A stretch of DNA of 64,000 bases, taken from NCBI RefSeq assembly GCF_016756595.1, contig NZ_AP023258.1, positions 186,001 through 250,000 on the forward strand, read 5' to 3'. Positions 42,436 to 51,369 of the stretch are shown in pieces. How positions within the stretch are numbered: the stretch's first letter is position 1; the number at the start of each line of letters is the position of its first letter. The DNA comes from Mesorhizobium sp. L-2-11 (GTDB lineage: Bacteria > Pseudomonadota > Alphaproteobacteria > Rhizobiales > Rhizobiaceae). The position numbers and the translations under genes were made by a program. The notes beneath the pieces were generated by a model. It worked only from the letters and a program-made list of their open reading frames with translations. It did no database searches and was not told the origin of the DNA.

Positions 42436-43529
42436 CGCAGCCCGTTGCCGACGCCAGACCGGAAAAATCCTGCCCGAGGTGCCAGAGCACGATAGCCAAG
42501 GCAGCGGTGGTTTGCCCAGTCTGTCAGTCCGACATTGCGGAGCAGAAACAGAATGGCTTCGTAACTTTTGCGAGATTCCTCAAAGACTGGATCGGATTCC
42601 CGACCGCCGTCGTCGCGGCGGTGGCCCTCATCGGACCGGCAACCAACGCTGTTCTCGCCTATCGCGGCAAAGACGGCGCTACCCTTACGCTGAAATATGT
42701 TGGACAGAACATCGTCAACATCGGCCTCGACGACACCCCAGTTACAGAGCAGCCGAACGAAGTCTTCGCTTACATCCCCTATGTGCGGCAGGTTCTGGTG
42801 AACAGCGGGCTGTCGCCAGCCACTATCCAGACCGCATTTACCTGCTATCGCAGTGAGAACGGCGTGGGACAATTCGTCGGGAACTTCTATTTCATAGATC
42901 TGCGAATGCAGAAGAGACTCGCTGATGACCCCAAACTGGGCCCGGGGGAGTCGGTTCTGGTCGATATCGTGGTACGAGACATTTCTCCGATTGACACTAC
43001 CGTGATGACTTTTCCGGCGTCAGACACCTGTACGCTTCCGTATACGGACAAGTACGGCACCCATACATTCAGCTTCCCTGCGGCGCTCGAGAGCGGGACC
43101 CCTTCCCTGTTCAGCCTCGATGCCCCTGAAGATAGAAGGGTAGCTTTACGAGAAAAGTTCTGCCCGAACATGGTCAGGGGGCTGCACCTGGGATCTGAGT
43201 CGGTCGACTGCGTCGACGACTCCCATGTCTTCGCGATCGAGCCGGTCTACCTTTGGCAGGACGGCCTCCAGCGGGTCCTCCGACAGTCCGGTGGCTTTCA
43301 CCAGATCACGCAAGGCGGGGCGACACGCGCTCCGGGATTGGTGCTGACCGGCTGTTCTGCACCCAACTGCTCGCAGCAAGAACAAGAGATGCGGCAGGCG
43401 CTCCGGTCGTTCACGCCTGCAGTGGCTGTGTGGCTATGCCCTCCCGAAGTCGACGGCCCTAATGCGCCGGCGACAATCGATTTCAAAAAAGATTGTCCGC
43501 CAGTCGAGTTTTCTGCGGCACCGCCGTGA
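42432..43529 (+). CDS. zinc-ribbon membrane protein, unknown function
   Basis: A 365-residue protein. An N-terminal zinc ribbon (Cys14, Cys17, Cys28, Cys31: SCPRCQSTIAKAAVVCPVCQ), one membrane span (about 53-77), then a large presumably outside domain with scattered Cys residues and no recognised fold. Translationally coupled to the phosphatase gene. Zinc ribbon plus span plus outer domain is a common sensor layout, but no partner is identifiable beyond the operon. Confidence 0.55.
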   Translation: MTQPVADARPEKSCPRCQSTIAKAAVVCPVCQSDIAEQKQNGFVTFARFLKDWIGFPTAVVAAVALIGPATNAVLAYRGKDGATLTLKYVGQNIVNIGLDDTPVTEQPNEVFAYIPYVRQVLVNSGLSPATIQTAFTCYRSENGVGQFVGNFYFIDLRMQKRLADDPKLGPGESVLVDIVVRDISPIDTTVMTFPASDTCTLPYTDKYGTHTFSFPAALESGTPSLFSLDAPEDRRVALREKFCPNMVRGLHLGSESVDCVDDSHVFAIEPVYLWQDGLQRVLRQSGGFHQITQGGATRAPGLVLTGCSAPNCSQQEQEMRQALRSFTPAVAVWLCPPEVDGPNAPATIDFKKDCPPVEFSAAPP

Positions 43530-43580
43530 ATGTGCCTGCCGTGATCTTCATGCCGCGACAGAATCACCGTCCCCAGGCCC

Positions 43581-43790
43581 TCACGGACGAACGCGGATGT
43601 TCGTCTTCCCCGAGCGTCGCTCGGTCGGGTTGAAGGCGGAAACGGCATCGTCGAGGGTCGAGATGTTGCCGATGTTCGTCCGCAGTCGTCCGTCCCGCAC
43701 CCGCTGGACGATCTCACCCAGTTGAGCACGATCGGACTCGACAACGAAGTCGACCGCCAGGCCATTGACGGGCCGCGCGTCGGGCGGCCC
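43581..43790 (-). pseudogene. zinc-type alcohol dehydrogenase/quinone reductase, C-terminal fragment
   Basis: The minus-strand translation reads VNGLAVDFVVESDRAQLGEI, RLRTNIGNISTLDDAVSAFN and GKTNIRVRP-stop, the typical end of NADP-dependent zinc-binding oxidoreductases. About 70 residues remain and all catalytic parts are missing. Its upstream edge falls in a strong palindrome at 43773-43799. Confidence 0.75.
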
Positions 43791-43799
43791 GACGCGCGG
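43773..43799. repeat. perfect 12-bp inverted repeat
   Basis: CCGCGCGTCGGG and CCCGACGCGCGG surround a CGG loop. It lies at the broken edge of the dehydrogenase fragment and just before a second broken gene, so it probably records a rearrangement junction. No T-run follows, arguing against a terminator. Confidence 0.6.
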
Positions 43800-44010
43800 T
43801 CACCAGTGTCCCTCCGGCTCGAACCAGGCCTGCGGACCGCTTCTGGATGTCGCCGCCGACGCCACAACATGCATTTTGAGCCCGTACTCGATGTTCCAGG
43901 TCTTCGGGACGTCGCCCGGAAATCGAGATGCCGAGGTTGCTTGGGAATTCGGCGCCCTTGTCGGTTCGGGGTGGGCCAGCATGGATGACTTCCGGCCCGG
44001 GGCCCGGCGC

Positions 44011-44554
44011 AGGCAGACGTTTCTGATTGCACCGAAGGAACGTCTGACGCGCGGATACTGCGGCACAGACTGGACTTGTTGGAACCCGACGTCTCCGATT
44101 TTTTCCGCTTCATAGACGTTAATGAGAGGCATCCGTTCTCCGGGACCGGCAACCTCATGAAGTTTGCCGAAGGTCTCGTCCGAATTGATGTCCAGAACCA
44201 GGTCATCGTGCTCCTGGACAACGACGCGGAAGGCGTTGATGTCCGCCAGAAATTGCTGAGACTGGGCATGCCCAGCAACATGCGGGCCATGGTGCTGCCT
44301 GACGACGAGTCCTTCAGGAAGTTCCCCACGAAGGGACATGACGGAAGTTCGAGAGCGACATCAACGGCCGCGCGGCTGCAATCGAATGCTACCTGGACCT
44401 CAATCTTCTAGGCCGCCCCCCGGCGCATGTCATGTGGAGCAATTTCAAAAAAGACGTCGGGAGCTGGCAGGGCGCGCTCGAGCACAAAGAGTCGTATGTG
44501 GACGGTTTTCTCGAGTTGAAACGCGAAACCCACAAAGACTACGTTACGACCTGA
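44011..44554 (+). pseudogene. HEPN/Toprim-type protein remnant, two frameshifts
   Basis: Three frames join into one recognisable sequence: QTFLIA, then TEGTSDARILRHRLD (Toprim-like acidic motif), VNERHPFSGTGNL, VIVLLDNDAEG (second acidic motif), then FESDINGRAAAIECYLDLN and DVGSWQGALEHKESYVDGFL ending at 44552-44554. Shifts near 44030 and 44345 break it. It resembles HEPN/Toprim-domain proteins found in defence islands. The N-terminal HEPN part is not securely recognisable between 43800 and 44010. Confidence 0.6.
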
Positions 44555-44764
44555 CAAAAATTTCAAAAGTATTGCGTTGCCTGATTGAAGAGGCCACGAG
44601 CCTCAGTTGCACATCGGTATAGCCGCGCTGACCATCCAGGGAATTACGAGCCGGCCCCACTGGGGTTAGACCTCACCAATAGTTCTTGTGCTTAACTTGA
44701 CGGACAGCTGGATCTTTCTGAGAGACACTACTATTTTGTACGTTAATCCCGGGGCAGTGCAAGA

Positions 44765-47065
44765 ATGAAGGCGTTTTTCGCGTATCCATCATCCGAACGA
44801 GACGTGATTGAGGCGATCCACTCGGCCAAGCAGTCACTTAGCCAATCACGGCGGGATCTCGAGGTCACCCTGTGGCAGGAAAACGACATTTCTGGCCGAC
44901 CACTGACGGACCCGATTTTCGAGGCGATTTCCGAGTCGGACATGCTTTTCGCCGACGTGACGACCATGAACTTCAACGTCACGTTTGAGATCGCATACGC
45001 CATAGGGCTCGGGAAGCGCGTGCATCTGGTCCGAGACCAGAACATCGCCCGCGAGGCGTCCCTGATTACGAAAATCGGCATCTTCGACACTTTGGGCTTC
45101 ACCACCTACTCGGAAGGCCATGGTCTCGCCAGGATCCTTCAAGGCGCCACGCCAGAGAACCCCTTACCCCTCAAGGTTGAACCAAACAAAAAAGCGCCCG
45201 TCTATATCTTGAACACCCCCACGTCCAACGCGCCGATGCTGGCGATAGGCGCCAGGGTTAAAAAATCCCGCCTCGGCTTCCGGAGCTTTATACCGCAAGA
45301 GGAAATCAGGATGTCGGCGAGCAAGGCCGTAGTCGACATCTCGGCCTGCATGGGCGTCATCGTACCGCTGTTGCAGCCTAGTTTCGTCGACGCCGACATC
45401 CACAACGTGCGCGCGGCATTCATCGCCGGTCTCGCGTTTGGGCTGGGCAAGGTGACCCTGATCCTGCAGCCGCCCGACGGACCCGCGCCGCTCGACGTCC
45501 GGGACATGGTCAAGACGTTCTCCCATGCCGAGGACATCGCGGAGTTCATCAATGAGTTTGCCCTCGACGTGACCGAGCGAATGCAGGCCGACGACCCCCT
45601 TGCCGTGCCGAAAGGCTCATTTCTATCGGAACTGTCGATAGGAGATGCCGTTGCTGAGAACGAGTTCCAGACCCTGGCCAGATACTACCTGAGGACGGAT
45701 CAGTACGGCCGGGCTTCCCGTGGCGAGGTCAACCTTGTGGTCGGGCGAAAGGGGGCTGGAAAGACGGCGCTTTTCTCCCAGCTTCGAAATGAGAAGCGCG
45801 CCAAGGTTCAGAACATCGTGGTTGACCTCAAGCCCGAGGGCTACCAGCTCATCCGTCTCAAGGAGGACGTCCTCGACTACCTGGCCGAGGGCGCTCGAAC
45901 ACACTTGATCACTGCTTTGTTCGAGTATGTTCTCTACCTGGAGATTTGCTACAAGGTCCTCGAGAAGGACAAGACCAAATATATGCGGGACGGCAGGCTC
46001 TACGACCCTTATCTGGCCCTGCAAAAAGCCTACGAGTCGGGCGACGCCAGCGAGGGGGACTTTTCCGAGCGGCTGCAAGCGCTCTCCCGGTCTCTCGTCG
46101 AGGGCTTCAAGCGCACTTACGGGCAGTCAGACCGGGAACAGCGGCTGACGTCGGCCCAGGTTACGGAGCTTGTTTACAAGCACAATATCAAAGATGTGCG
46201 CGAAGCGCTCTCGGCGTATCTCGAGTTCAAGGACAGCGTGTGGGTCCTCTTCGACAATCTCGACAAGGGGTGGTCGGCGCACGGGCTGAACGACGAGGAC
46301 GTCACAATCCTCCGAGCTTTGATAGACGCGGCGCGTAAGATCCAGCGCCAAATGCAATCGGACGAGCACGACTTCCATTGTGTTGTCTTCGTGCGAAACG
46401 ACGTCTACCAGCTCCTCGTCGAAGCGTCTGCCGACTATGGCAAAGAGAGCCGCGCGGTGCTCGATTGGACCGAGCCCGACGTGCTGCGTGAGATGTTGCG
46501 CCGCCGGCTCATATCCGGCCTCTTTCCGCCCAAAACCCCTTTCGAGAAGGTGTGGTCGAGTGTCGCCATCAGCCACTACAGAGGCGAGGAGACGTCGAGC
46601 TTTCTGATTGAGCGGTCGCTGATGCGGCCGCGCAATCTAATCAAGCTTATCAGCCATTGCCGCGGTTTCGCTGTCGGGCTTGGGCACGAGAAGATCGAGC
46701 AGGACGACATCGAAAAGGGCCTCAGGAGCTATTCCTTGGACCTCATCACCGACGCGGACCAGGAGCTCACTGACATTCTCGGCGCTGACACCACGCTGAT
46801 CTACCACTTCATCGGGGAAGGAGAGAGCTTCAGCCGCGACCAGCTTGAGAAGATATGCCGTGGAGCCGAGATCGCACCTGAGAAAATCGAGAGCGTGATT
46901 GAGTTCCTTCTTTACTACGGCTTCATGGGTATCCACCACACCGAGAGAACGACGTATATCTTCAATGTGAACTACGACATGAAGCACTTGAAGGTTCTAG
47001 AGAAAAAGGCGGGCGCGAATGTGACCTACACGCTTAGCCCGGCTTTCCATGCCGGATTGAATTGA
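44765..47065 (+). CDS. TIR-like/P-loop ATPase (Sll1717-type) STAND-like protein
   Basis: A 766-residue protein. Two Rossmann-like N-terminal domains resemble TIR or nucleoside-deoxyribosyltransferase folds: about 1-120 (AFFAYPSSERDVIEAI, ESDMLFADVTTMNFNVTFEI) and about 145-275 (VYILNTPTSNAPML, SACMGVIVPLL, FIAGLAFGLGKVTLIL). A P-loop ATPase of the Sll1717 type follows: Walker A VVGRKGAGKTALF (near 325-335), Walker B VWVLFDNLDKGW (near 491), and a winged-helix end (about 660-766). ATP-gated TIR-like proteins often deplete NAD or cut nucleotides when triggered. The acidic residues in FADVT and FEIAY fit a deoxyribosyltransferase-like pocket. It is a stand-alone gene with its own leader. Confidence 0.7.
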   Translation: MKAFFAYPSSERDVIEAIHSAKQSLSQSRRDLEVTLWQENDISGRPLTDPIFEAISESDMLFADVTTMNFNVTFEIAYAIGLGKRVHLVRDQNIAREASLITKIGIFDTLGFTTYSEGHGLARILQGATPENPLPLKVEPNKKAPVYILNTPTSNAPMLAIGARVKKSRLGFRSFIPQEEIRMSASKAVVDISACMGVIVPLLQPSFVDADIHNVRAAFIAGLAFGLGKVTLILQPPDGPAPLDVRDMVKTFSHAEDIAEFINEFALDVTERMQADDPLAVPKGSFLSELSIGDAVAENEFQTLARYYLRTDQYGRASRGEVNLVVGRKGAGKTALFSQLRNEKRAKVQNIVVDLKPEGYQLIRLKEDVLDYLAEGARTHLITALFEYVLYLEICYKVLEKDKTKYMRDGRLYDPYLALQKAYESGDASEGDFSERLQALSRSLVEGFKRTYGQSDREQRLTSAQVTELVYKHNIKDVREALSAYLEFKDSVWVLFDNLDKGWSAHGLNDEDVTILRALIDAARKIQRQMQSDEHDFHCVVFVRNDVYQLLVEASADYGKESRAVLDWTEPDVLREMLRRRLISGLFPPKTPFEKVWSSVAISHYRGEETSSFLIERSLMRPRNLIKLISHCRGFAVGLGHEKIEQDDIEKGLRSYSLDLITDADQELTDILGADTTLIYHFIGEGESFSRDQLEKICRGAEIAPEKIESVIEFLLYYGFMGIHHTERTTYIFNVNYDMKHLKVLEKKAGANVTYTLSPAFHAGLN

Positions 47066-47678
47066 AGTTTGGACGTCTGGCGGGATTGCTTCCCAAGTGA
47101 ACCTTCGATGGGGGGCGGACAGTCCCGCGTCCCGGCTATACGCTAGGGGCCCTGACGAAACGCTGGCGTTCCGAAACAAGATGACGGTCAGCGAGGACCA
47201 AGCAGAAGTGTTCAAAGCCTGACCACTATTTCAGCCTAGCGCCGGCGGGCCCTTCCCGGCTGCTGAGATGCTTCACGAGTCGTCGTTCTACAGCGCTGCC
47301 CTGCCGCCCATTAGATGTCTGCCCCCTCTGCTGAACGTCCACCTACTGATTGCTGCGGCAAATAGCTGACTGACCGCTTACGTGAAGGGTTTCGGGCGCC
47401 GGCAGGCGTACGAAAGTCCCCGAGGAAGGAACCCGCGGGCCACAGGCGATGGCTATGGGGATTTCGGATTTCGGCCGATGTCAGCGATGGCGCGACCGCC
47501 GTCGAGGAGCGGCGGGATTGATGCACACGGACCGCCTTGTCTTCCGGCCGTGCGGCATCGTCGGCTCGGTGCGCGGTCGGACGCAGCCCTGTCGACGCCG
47601 ATGGTCACCATGGACGGCGTGGGTTCGTTGCCGGAGGCTGAGTGCCTGCGATTGAAGGCTGGACCATGCCATGCCGGG
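47066..47678. other. stretch with no supported gene
   Basis: About 610 bases after the TIR-ATPase gene and before the IS91-type transposase. Frames here are short and lack coding character. Part of it is probably the non-coding end of the IS91-type element. I see no tRNA or array. Confidence 0.4.
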
Positions 47679-48890
47679 TCATGGCGTGCTTCTCCCGGTT
47701 GATGGGGAATCGTGTGGCGGTCCGCGCGGCTGCCTCCATCGTTCGAACACCTCGATCACGATCATGCGGCCGCCACAGCAGGGGCATGGCGGGCGAAAGT
47801 TGTCCGGTTCAAAGTTGTCCGGTTCGTCCATGGTGTCATCGTCGGACGGTGCGGCGACGTTCAGGAGTTCACGAGCAAGCGCGAGGCTGGCCTTGCGAGC
47901 AGAACCGGCAAGCAGGCCGCAATGCCGGATGCGATGGAAGCCACGCGGCAGGACATGCAGCAGGAAGCGGCGGATGAACTCGTCGGCCGCGAGCGTCATG
48001 AGCTGCTGCCGGTCGGCGCCTTCGCGACGATAGTCCTTGTAGCGGAAGGTGACGCCGCTCTCGTCGAGGCGGATGAGGCGGCTGTTCGAGACCGCCACCC
48101 GGTGGGTGTAGCGCGACAGGTAGGCGAGCACCGCTTCCGGGCCGGCGAAGGGCGCCTTGGCGTAGACCACCCAGCGCTTCTTCCGGATCGGCGACAGGTG
48201 GCGCAGGAATGCCCGCCGTTCCGCGAGATGAGCAATCGCGCCGAAGAAGGCGAGCCGGCCAGCGTCGTCGTGCAGCGCGACCAACCGGGAGAGGAACAGC
48301 CGGCGGAACAGCTTGCCGAGCACCCGCACCGGCAGCAGGAAGGCGGGACGCGACGATATCCACCGGCTTCCGTCCGGCGAGATGCCACCGCCTGGCACGA
48401 TCATGTGCACGTGCGGATGATGCGTCATCGCCGAACCCCATGTGTGGAGCACGGCGGTGATGCCGATGCGTGCGCCCAGATGCTTCGGATCGGCCGCGAT
48501 GGTCAGCATCGTCTCCGACGCCGCCTTGAACAGCAGGTCGTAGACCGCCGCCTTGTTGTGGAAGGCGATGTCGGCGACCTCGGCTGGCAGCGTGAAGACG
48601 ACGTGGAAGTAGCCGACCGGCAGCAGGTCGGCCTCGCGCTCGGCAAGCCATGTCCGCGCCGCGGCACCCTGGCACTTTGGACAGTGCCGGTTGCGGCAGG
48701 AGTTGTAGGCGATGCGCCAGTGGCCGCAGTCCTCGCAGGCCTCGACGTGACCGCCAAGGGCCGCGGTGCGGCAGTGCTCGATCGCCGACATGACCTTGAG
48801 CTGCTGCAGTGTCAGATGCCCTGCATGGGCGGCCCGGTAGGCGGGCCCGGCAGTGCGGAAGATGTCGGCAACCTCGATCGAGGCGCGCAC
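47679..48890 (-). CDS. IS91-family transposase (HUH)
   Basis: A 403-residue Y1 HUH transposase. An N-terminal zinc finger (CEDCGHWRIAYNSCRNRHCPKC pattern, about residues 52-74), HUH-type motif MTHHPHVHMIVPGGG (near 157), and YLSRYTHRVAVSN carrying the likely catalytic Tyr. These elements move by rolling-circle replication and can mobilise neighbouring DNA. Near the C-terminus a 15-bp tandem duplication makes EPDNFEPDNF. It follows the tyrosine-recombinase gene on the same strand after two bases, so the two form one operon. Confidence 0.88.
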   Translation of the reverse strand: MRASIEVADIFRTAGPAYRAAHAGHLTLQQLKVMSAIEHCRTAALGGHVEACEDCGHWRIAYNSCRNRHCPKCQGAAARTWLAEREADLLPVGYFHVVFTLPAEVADIAFHNKAAVYDLLFKAASETMLTIAADPKHLGARIGITAVLHTWGSAMTHHPHVHMIVPGGGISPDGSRWISSRPAFLLPVRVLGKLFRRLFLSRLVALHDDAGRLAFFGAIAHLAERRAFLRHLSPIRKKRWVVYAKAPFAGPEAVLAYLSRYTHRVAVSNSRLIRLDESGVTFRYKDYRREGADRQQLMTLAADEFIRRFLLHVLPRGFHRIRHCGLLAGSARKASLALARELLNVAAPSDDDTMDEPDNFEPDNFRPPCPCCGGRMIVIEVFERWRQPRGPPHDSPSTGRSTP

Positions 48891-48892
48891 GC

Positions 48893-49801
48893 TCAGCCGT
48901 CGGGTGAGATCTCTTCCGGCTTGAAGAGGCCAAGCTTGTCGAGCGGGCTCGTGACGGTGCGCACCGTGCGGGTTGCAACCTTGGTGTAGAAGGCGGTGCT
49001 ATTTAGCTTGGCGTGCCCGAGCAGGACCTGGATGATCCGGATGTCGGTGCCGTCCTCCAGCAGGTGGGTGGCGAAGCTGTGGCGCAGCGTGTGCGGCCCG
49101 ACGCGCTTGGCGATGTCGGCCGCCTGCGCTGCCTCGACGACCACGCGATAGAGCTGGCGGGTGCAGATGGGCTTCATCGCATGCTGCCCCGGAAACAGCC
49201 AGCCGTCGCGGTGCATCACGCCCTGCTGGCGTCCGACCTTCCACCACTGGCGCAGCAACAAGAGCAGGTCTTGCGACAGCATGGCGTTCCGGTATCGCCC
49301 GCCCTTGCCGCGCTCGACACGTAGCAGCATGCGCTCACTATCGACGTCGGCGATCTTCAGCGTCGACACCTCCGCCACGCGCAGGCCCGCGCCATAAGCG
49401 ACCGACAGCGCGGCCTGGTGCTTCAGGCAGGTGGTGGCGTTGAGCAGCCGGGCGACCTCGTCGCGGCTCAGCACCACCGGCAGCGTGCGCGGGTGCGCCA
49501 GACGAACGAGCTTGCGCGCCAGATCGGGACGATCGACCGTATGCGTGAAGAAGAAGCGCAGCGCCGACACGATGCTGTTCATCGTCGGCACGGGAACACC
49601 GTCGTCCTGCTGCTCGATCTGGAACTGGCGCAGGTCGTCGGTGGTCGCTGTGTCTGGTGAACGCCCGAGGAACGTCGCCAGGCGTCCGATGTCGCGGAGA
49701 TAGTTGCGCTGCGTCTCCCGTGAGAAACGCCGCATGTTCATGTCGTCGATCAGCCGCTGACGAAGTGGACTGATAGGTGCATCAAGAACAGGATAGGGCA
49801 T
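48893..49801 (-). CDS. tyrosine recombinase of the IS91-type element
   Basis: A 302-residue phage-integrase-family protein. N-terminal SAM-like core-binding domain (MRRFSRETQRNYLRDIGRLA), then a catalytic domain with the Arg in SVAYGAGLRVAEVSTLKI, HTLRHSFATHLLEDG (His-x-x-Arg), VLLGHAKLNSTAFYTKV (His and the nucleophile Tyr). Such recombinases are the usual companions of this subgroup of IS91-like transposases. All catalytic residues appear present. Confidence 0.88.
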   Translation of the reverse strand: MPYPVLDAPISPLRQRLIDDMNMRRFSRETQRNYLRDIGRLATFLGRSPDTATTDDLRQFQIEQQDDGVPVPTMNSIVSALRFFFTHTVDRPDLARKLVRLAHPRTLPVVLSRDEVARLLNATTCLKHQAALSVAYGAGLRVAEVSTLKIADVDSERMLLRVERGKGGRYRNAMLSQDLLLLLRQWWKVGRQQGVMHRDGWLFPGQHAMKPICTRQLYRVVVEAAQAADIAKRVGPHTLRHSFATHLLEDGTDIRIIQVLLGHAKLNSTAFYTKVATRTVRTVTSPLDKLGLFKPEEISPDG

Positions 49802-49979
49802 GGTCAGGCTCCTTGTTGAAGAAGCCCGCCATGCTCTGCTCCAGCCGAACGACGCTCAACGCGAGCGCGACGATCGACCCATAACCCTTACCTCAACCAC
49901 AGGGTGCCCTCCCGCGCGAGCGGGTTCGTTCTGCGGGCGCTGTGACGACCTTCGCTGGCGATACGAATACCGCCAGCTC

Positions 49980-50587
49980 TCACACCAATCCCACCCGGAA
50001 ATCCTCCAGAACCTGGGCCAATCCTGGCGCGCCAAGAAGTGTCACAACACGCTTCGGCTGAAGCTTTGCAATCGAACGATCGTAGATAGCGAGATTGGTC
50101 GCGCCGTTGAGGCGCGAGGGGTAAATGATCCCGTCCGGCTGAGACGGGTGCTCGTGAAACGCCACCGACCATCGGCGCGCCAAGTTCTGTCGCTGTGCCC
50201 GAACGACGTCGGTCGGCACCCCCATCCTGACGGCATTGTCGTCCCTGAGGTCGACAAGGCGAAGGTCCGCCGTGGTCGCGATCTCCGCGTAGCGCCGTTG
50301 TGTCAGCTCCACCTCATCTATTGGAAGGTCGTCGACAACTCCTTCGCGCCGGTCACGAAGCACAGCTTCGAGGAAGCACACCTTGAGGGAACCCCCGAGG
50401 TAAAGAGTGCCAAAACGACTGGCGGCAACGCGGCGCCGCGGATCGCTGAAACGGCTTGGTGACTTCCCGTATCCCAGGGATCGGGATAGGTACTCCAGTA
50501 GATCCGCGCGAATGTCTGCCCCGGCGGTAAGGTCTCGATTTCGAGCTTTGCGTGCGCGAAATCGGGTGGAGGTGGAACGCCAGGCAT
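49980..50587 (-). pseudogene. RES-domain toxin, one frameshift
   Basis: Frame 1 (from ATG 50587) reads PPGQTFARIYWSTYPDPW; frame 2 continues GYGKSPSRFSDPRRRV, FGTLYLGGSLKVCFLEAVL, VELTQRRYAEIATT and ends LEDFRVGLV. Together they are a full RES-domain protein (about 200 residues), the NAD-degrading toxin of RES/Xre systems. The break is a single missing base in a short C/G run near 50475-50480. The toxin is therefore dead unless this is a sequencing error. It abuts its antitoxin gene (stop TGA, then ATG). Confidence 0.75.
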
Positions 50588-51274
50588 TCAGTCGAAGTCG
50601 CCTCTGGCCATGCCTTCAGCCGCGGACAACACCGAAGCCTCATCGCCTTGCTGAAGGGCACGAAGACCCGTCCGCCCATCGAGCGCGCCATGAGGTGACA
50701 CCAAAAACCGGTAGACAGCCCAGGCATTGTTGCCCAACGTCGCGTGGAGCGCCGGCAATGCACCGAACGGCCGGCCATGCTTGTCGAGCTGCCATACGGG
50801 AAAGCGGAAGCCGCGCTTGGCACCATCGATCCCGAGCACCTGGCCGCTCTGCCGCTTGGCGTTGACCGTCACCCGCGACGTGCCGATCAGCTTGGCAAAG
50901 GCATCCGCGCGCAGCATGTCGCCGCCGGCGACAATTTCGGCGACACGCTTGCGGCCGCGCTCACGCGCCGCGGTAAGGGCCGCCTCAAGCTCGGCGTCAG
51001 GCTTGCCCATGTCCTCGACGGGAAACGCTTCATCCGAAGCAACAGTCTGTTCCTCGACCGGGGTAATTGTCTGGGCACCGGCCGCCGGGTCGACTTCCAC
51101 CCGGAACGAGACTCGATGGCCGATCTTGCGGCTGCGCGCGATTGCTTCCTGATAGCGTTCGAGCAGCACCTTCTTGAAGTCCGACTGCGAAGGCAGCTTC
51201 GTGGTGAACGCCATTGTCGTGACTCCCGCGTGGGACGGGGTCACGCTGTGATTGCTGCGCTTTGGAGCGGCCAT
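50588..51274 (-). CDS. Xre/MbcA/ParS-like antitoxin of the RES pair
   Basis: A 228-residue protein. The central part (about 120-165, ADAFAKLIGTSRVTVNAKRQ) is helix-turn-helix-like; the C-terminal part (NAWAVYRFLVSPHGALDGRT and GDEASVLSAAEGMARGDFD) matches the toxin-binding domain of RES-paired antitoxins (DUF2384/MbcA-ParS type). ATG 51274 has AGGAGG eight bases upstream on the minus strand and is preferred over an upstream-extended frame. Coupled to the toxin gene with no gap. Confidence 0.72.
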   Translation of the reverse strand: MAAPKRSNHSVTPSHAGVTTMAFTTKLPSQSDFKKVLLERYQEAIARSRKIGHRVSFRVEVDPAAGAQTITPVEEQTVASDEAFPVEDMGKPDAELEAALTAARERGRKRVAEIVAGGDMLRADAFAKLIGTSRVTVNAKRQSGQVLGIDGAKRGFRFPVWQLDKHGRPFGALPALHATLGNNAWAVYRFLVSPHGALDGRTGLRALQQGDEASVLSAAEGMARGDFD

Positions 51275-51369
51275 GACGAAACCTCCTGTTTCCACCAATG
51301 TGGCCACGAAACGCAAGTTCGTCAAGTTCGATAATCTCGTAAAGCAAAAACTCCCCCGACAGCTGCGAA

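Noticed and set aside
47793..47830. 15-bp tandem duplication as a functional repeat
   Set aside because: Lies in the variable tail of the IS91 transposase and keeps frame (EPDNFEPDNF); probably replication slippage.
47712..48989. 425-codon plus-strand frame over the IS91-type transposase
   Set aside because: Antisense to the HUH transposase and lacks motifs of its own.
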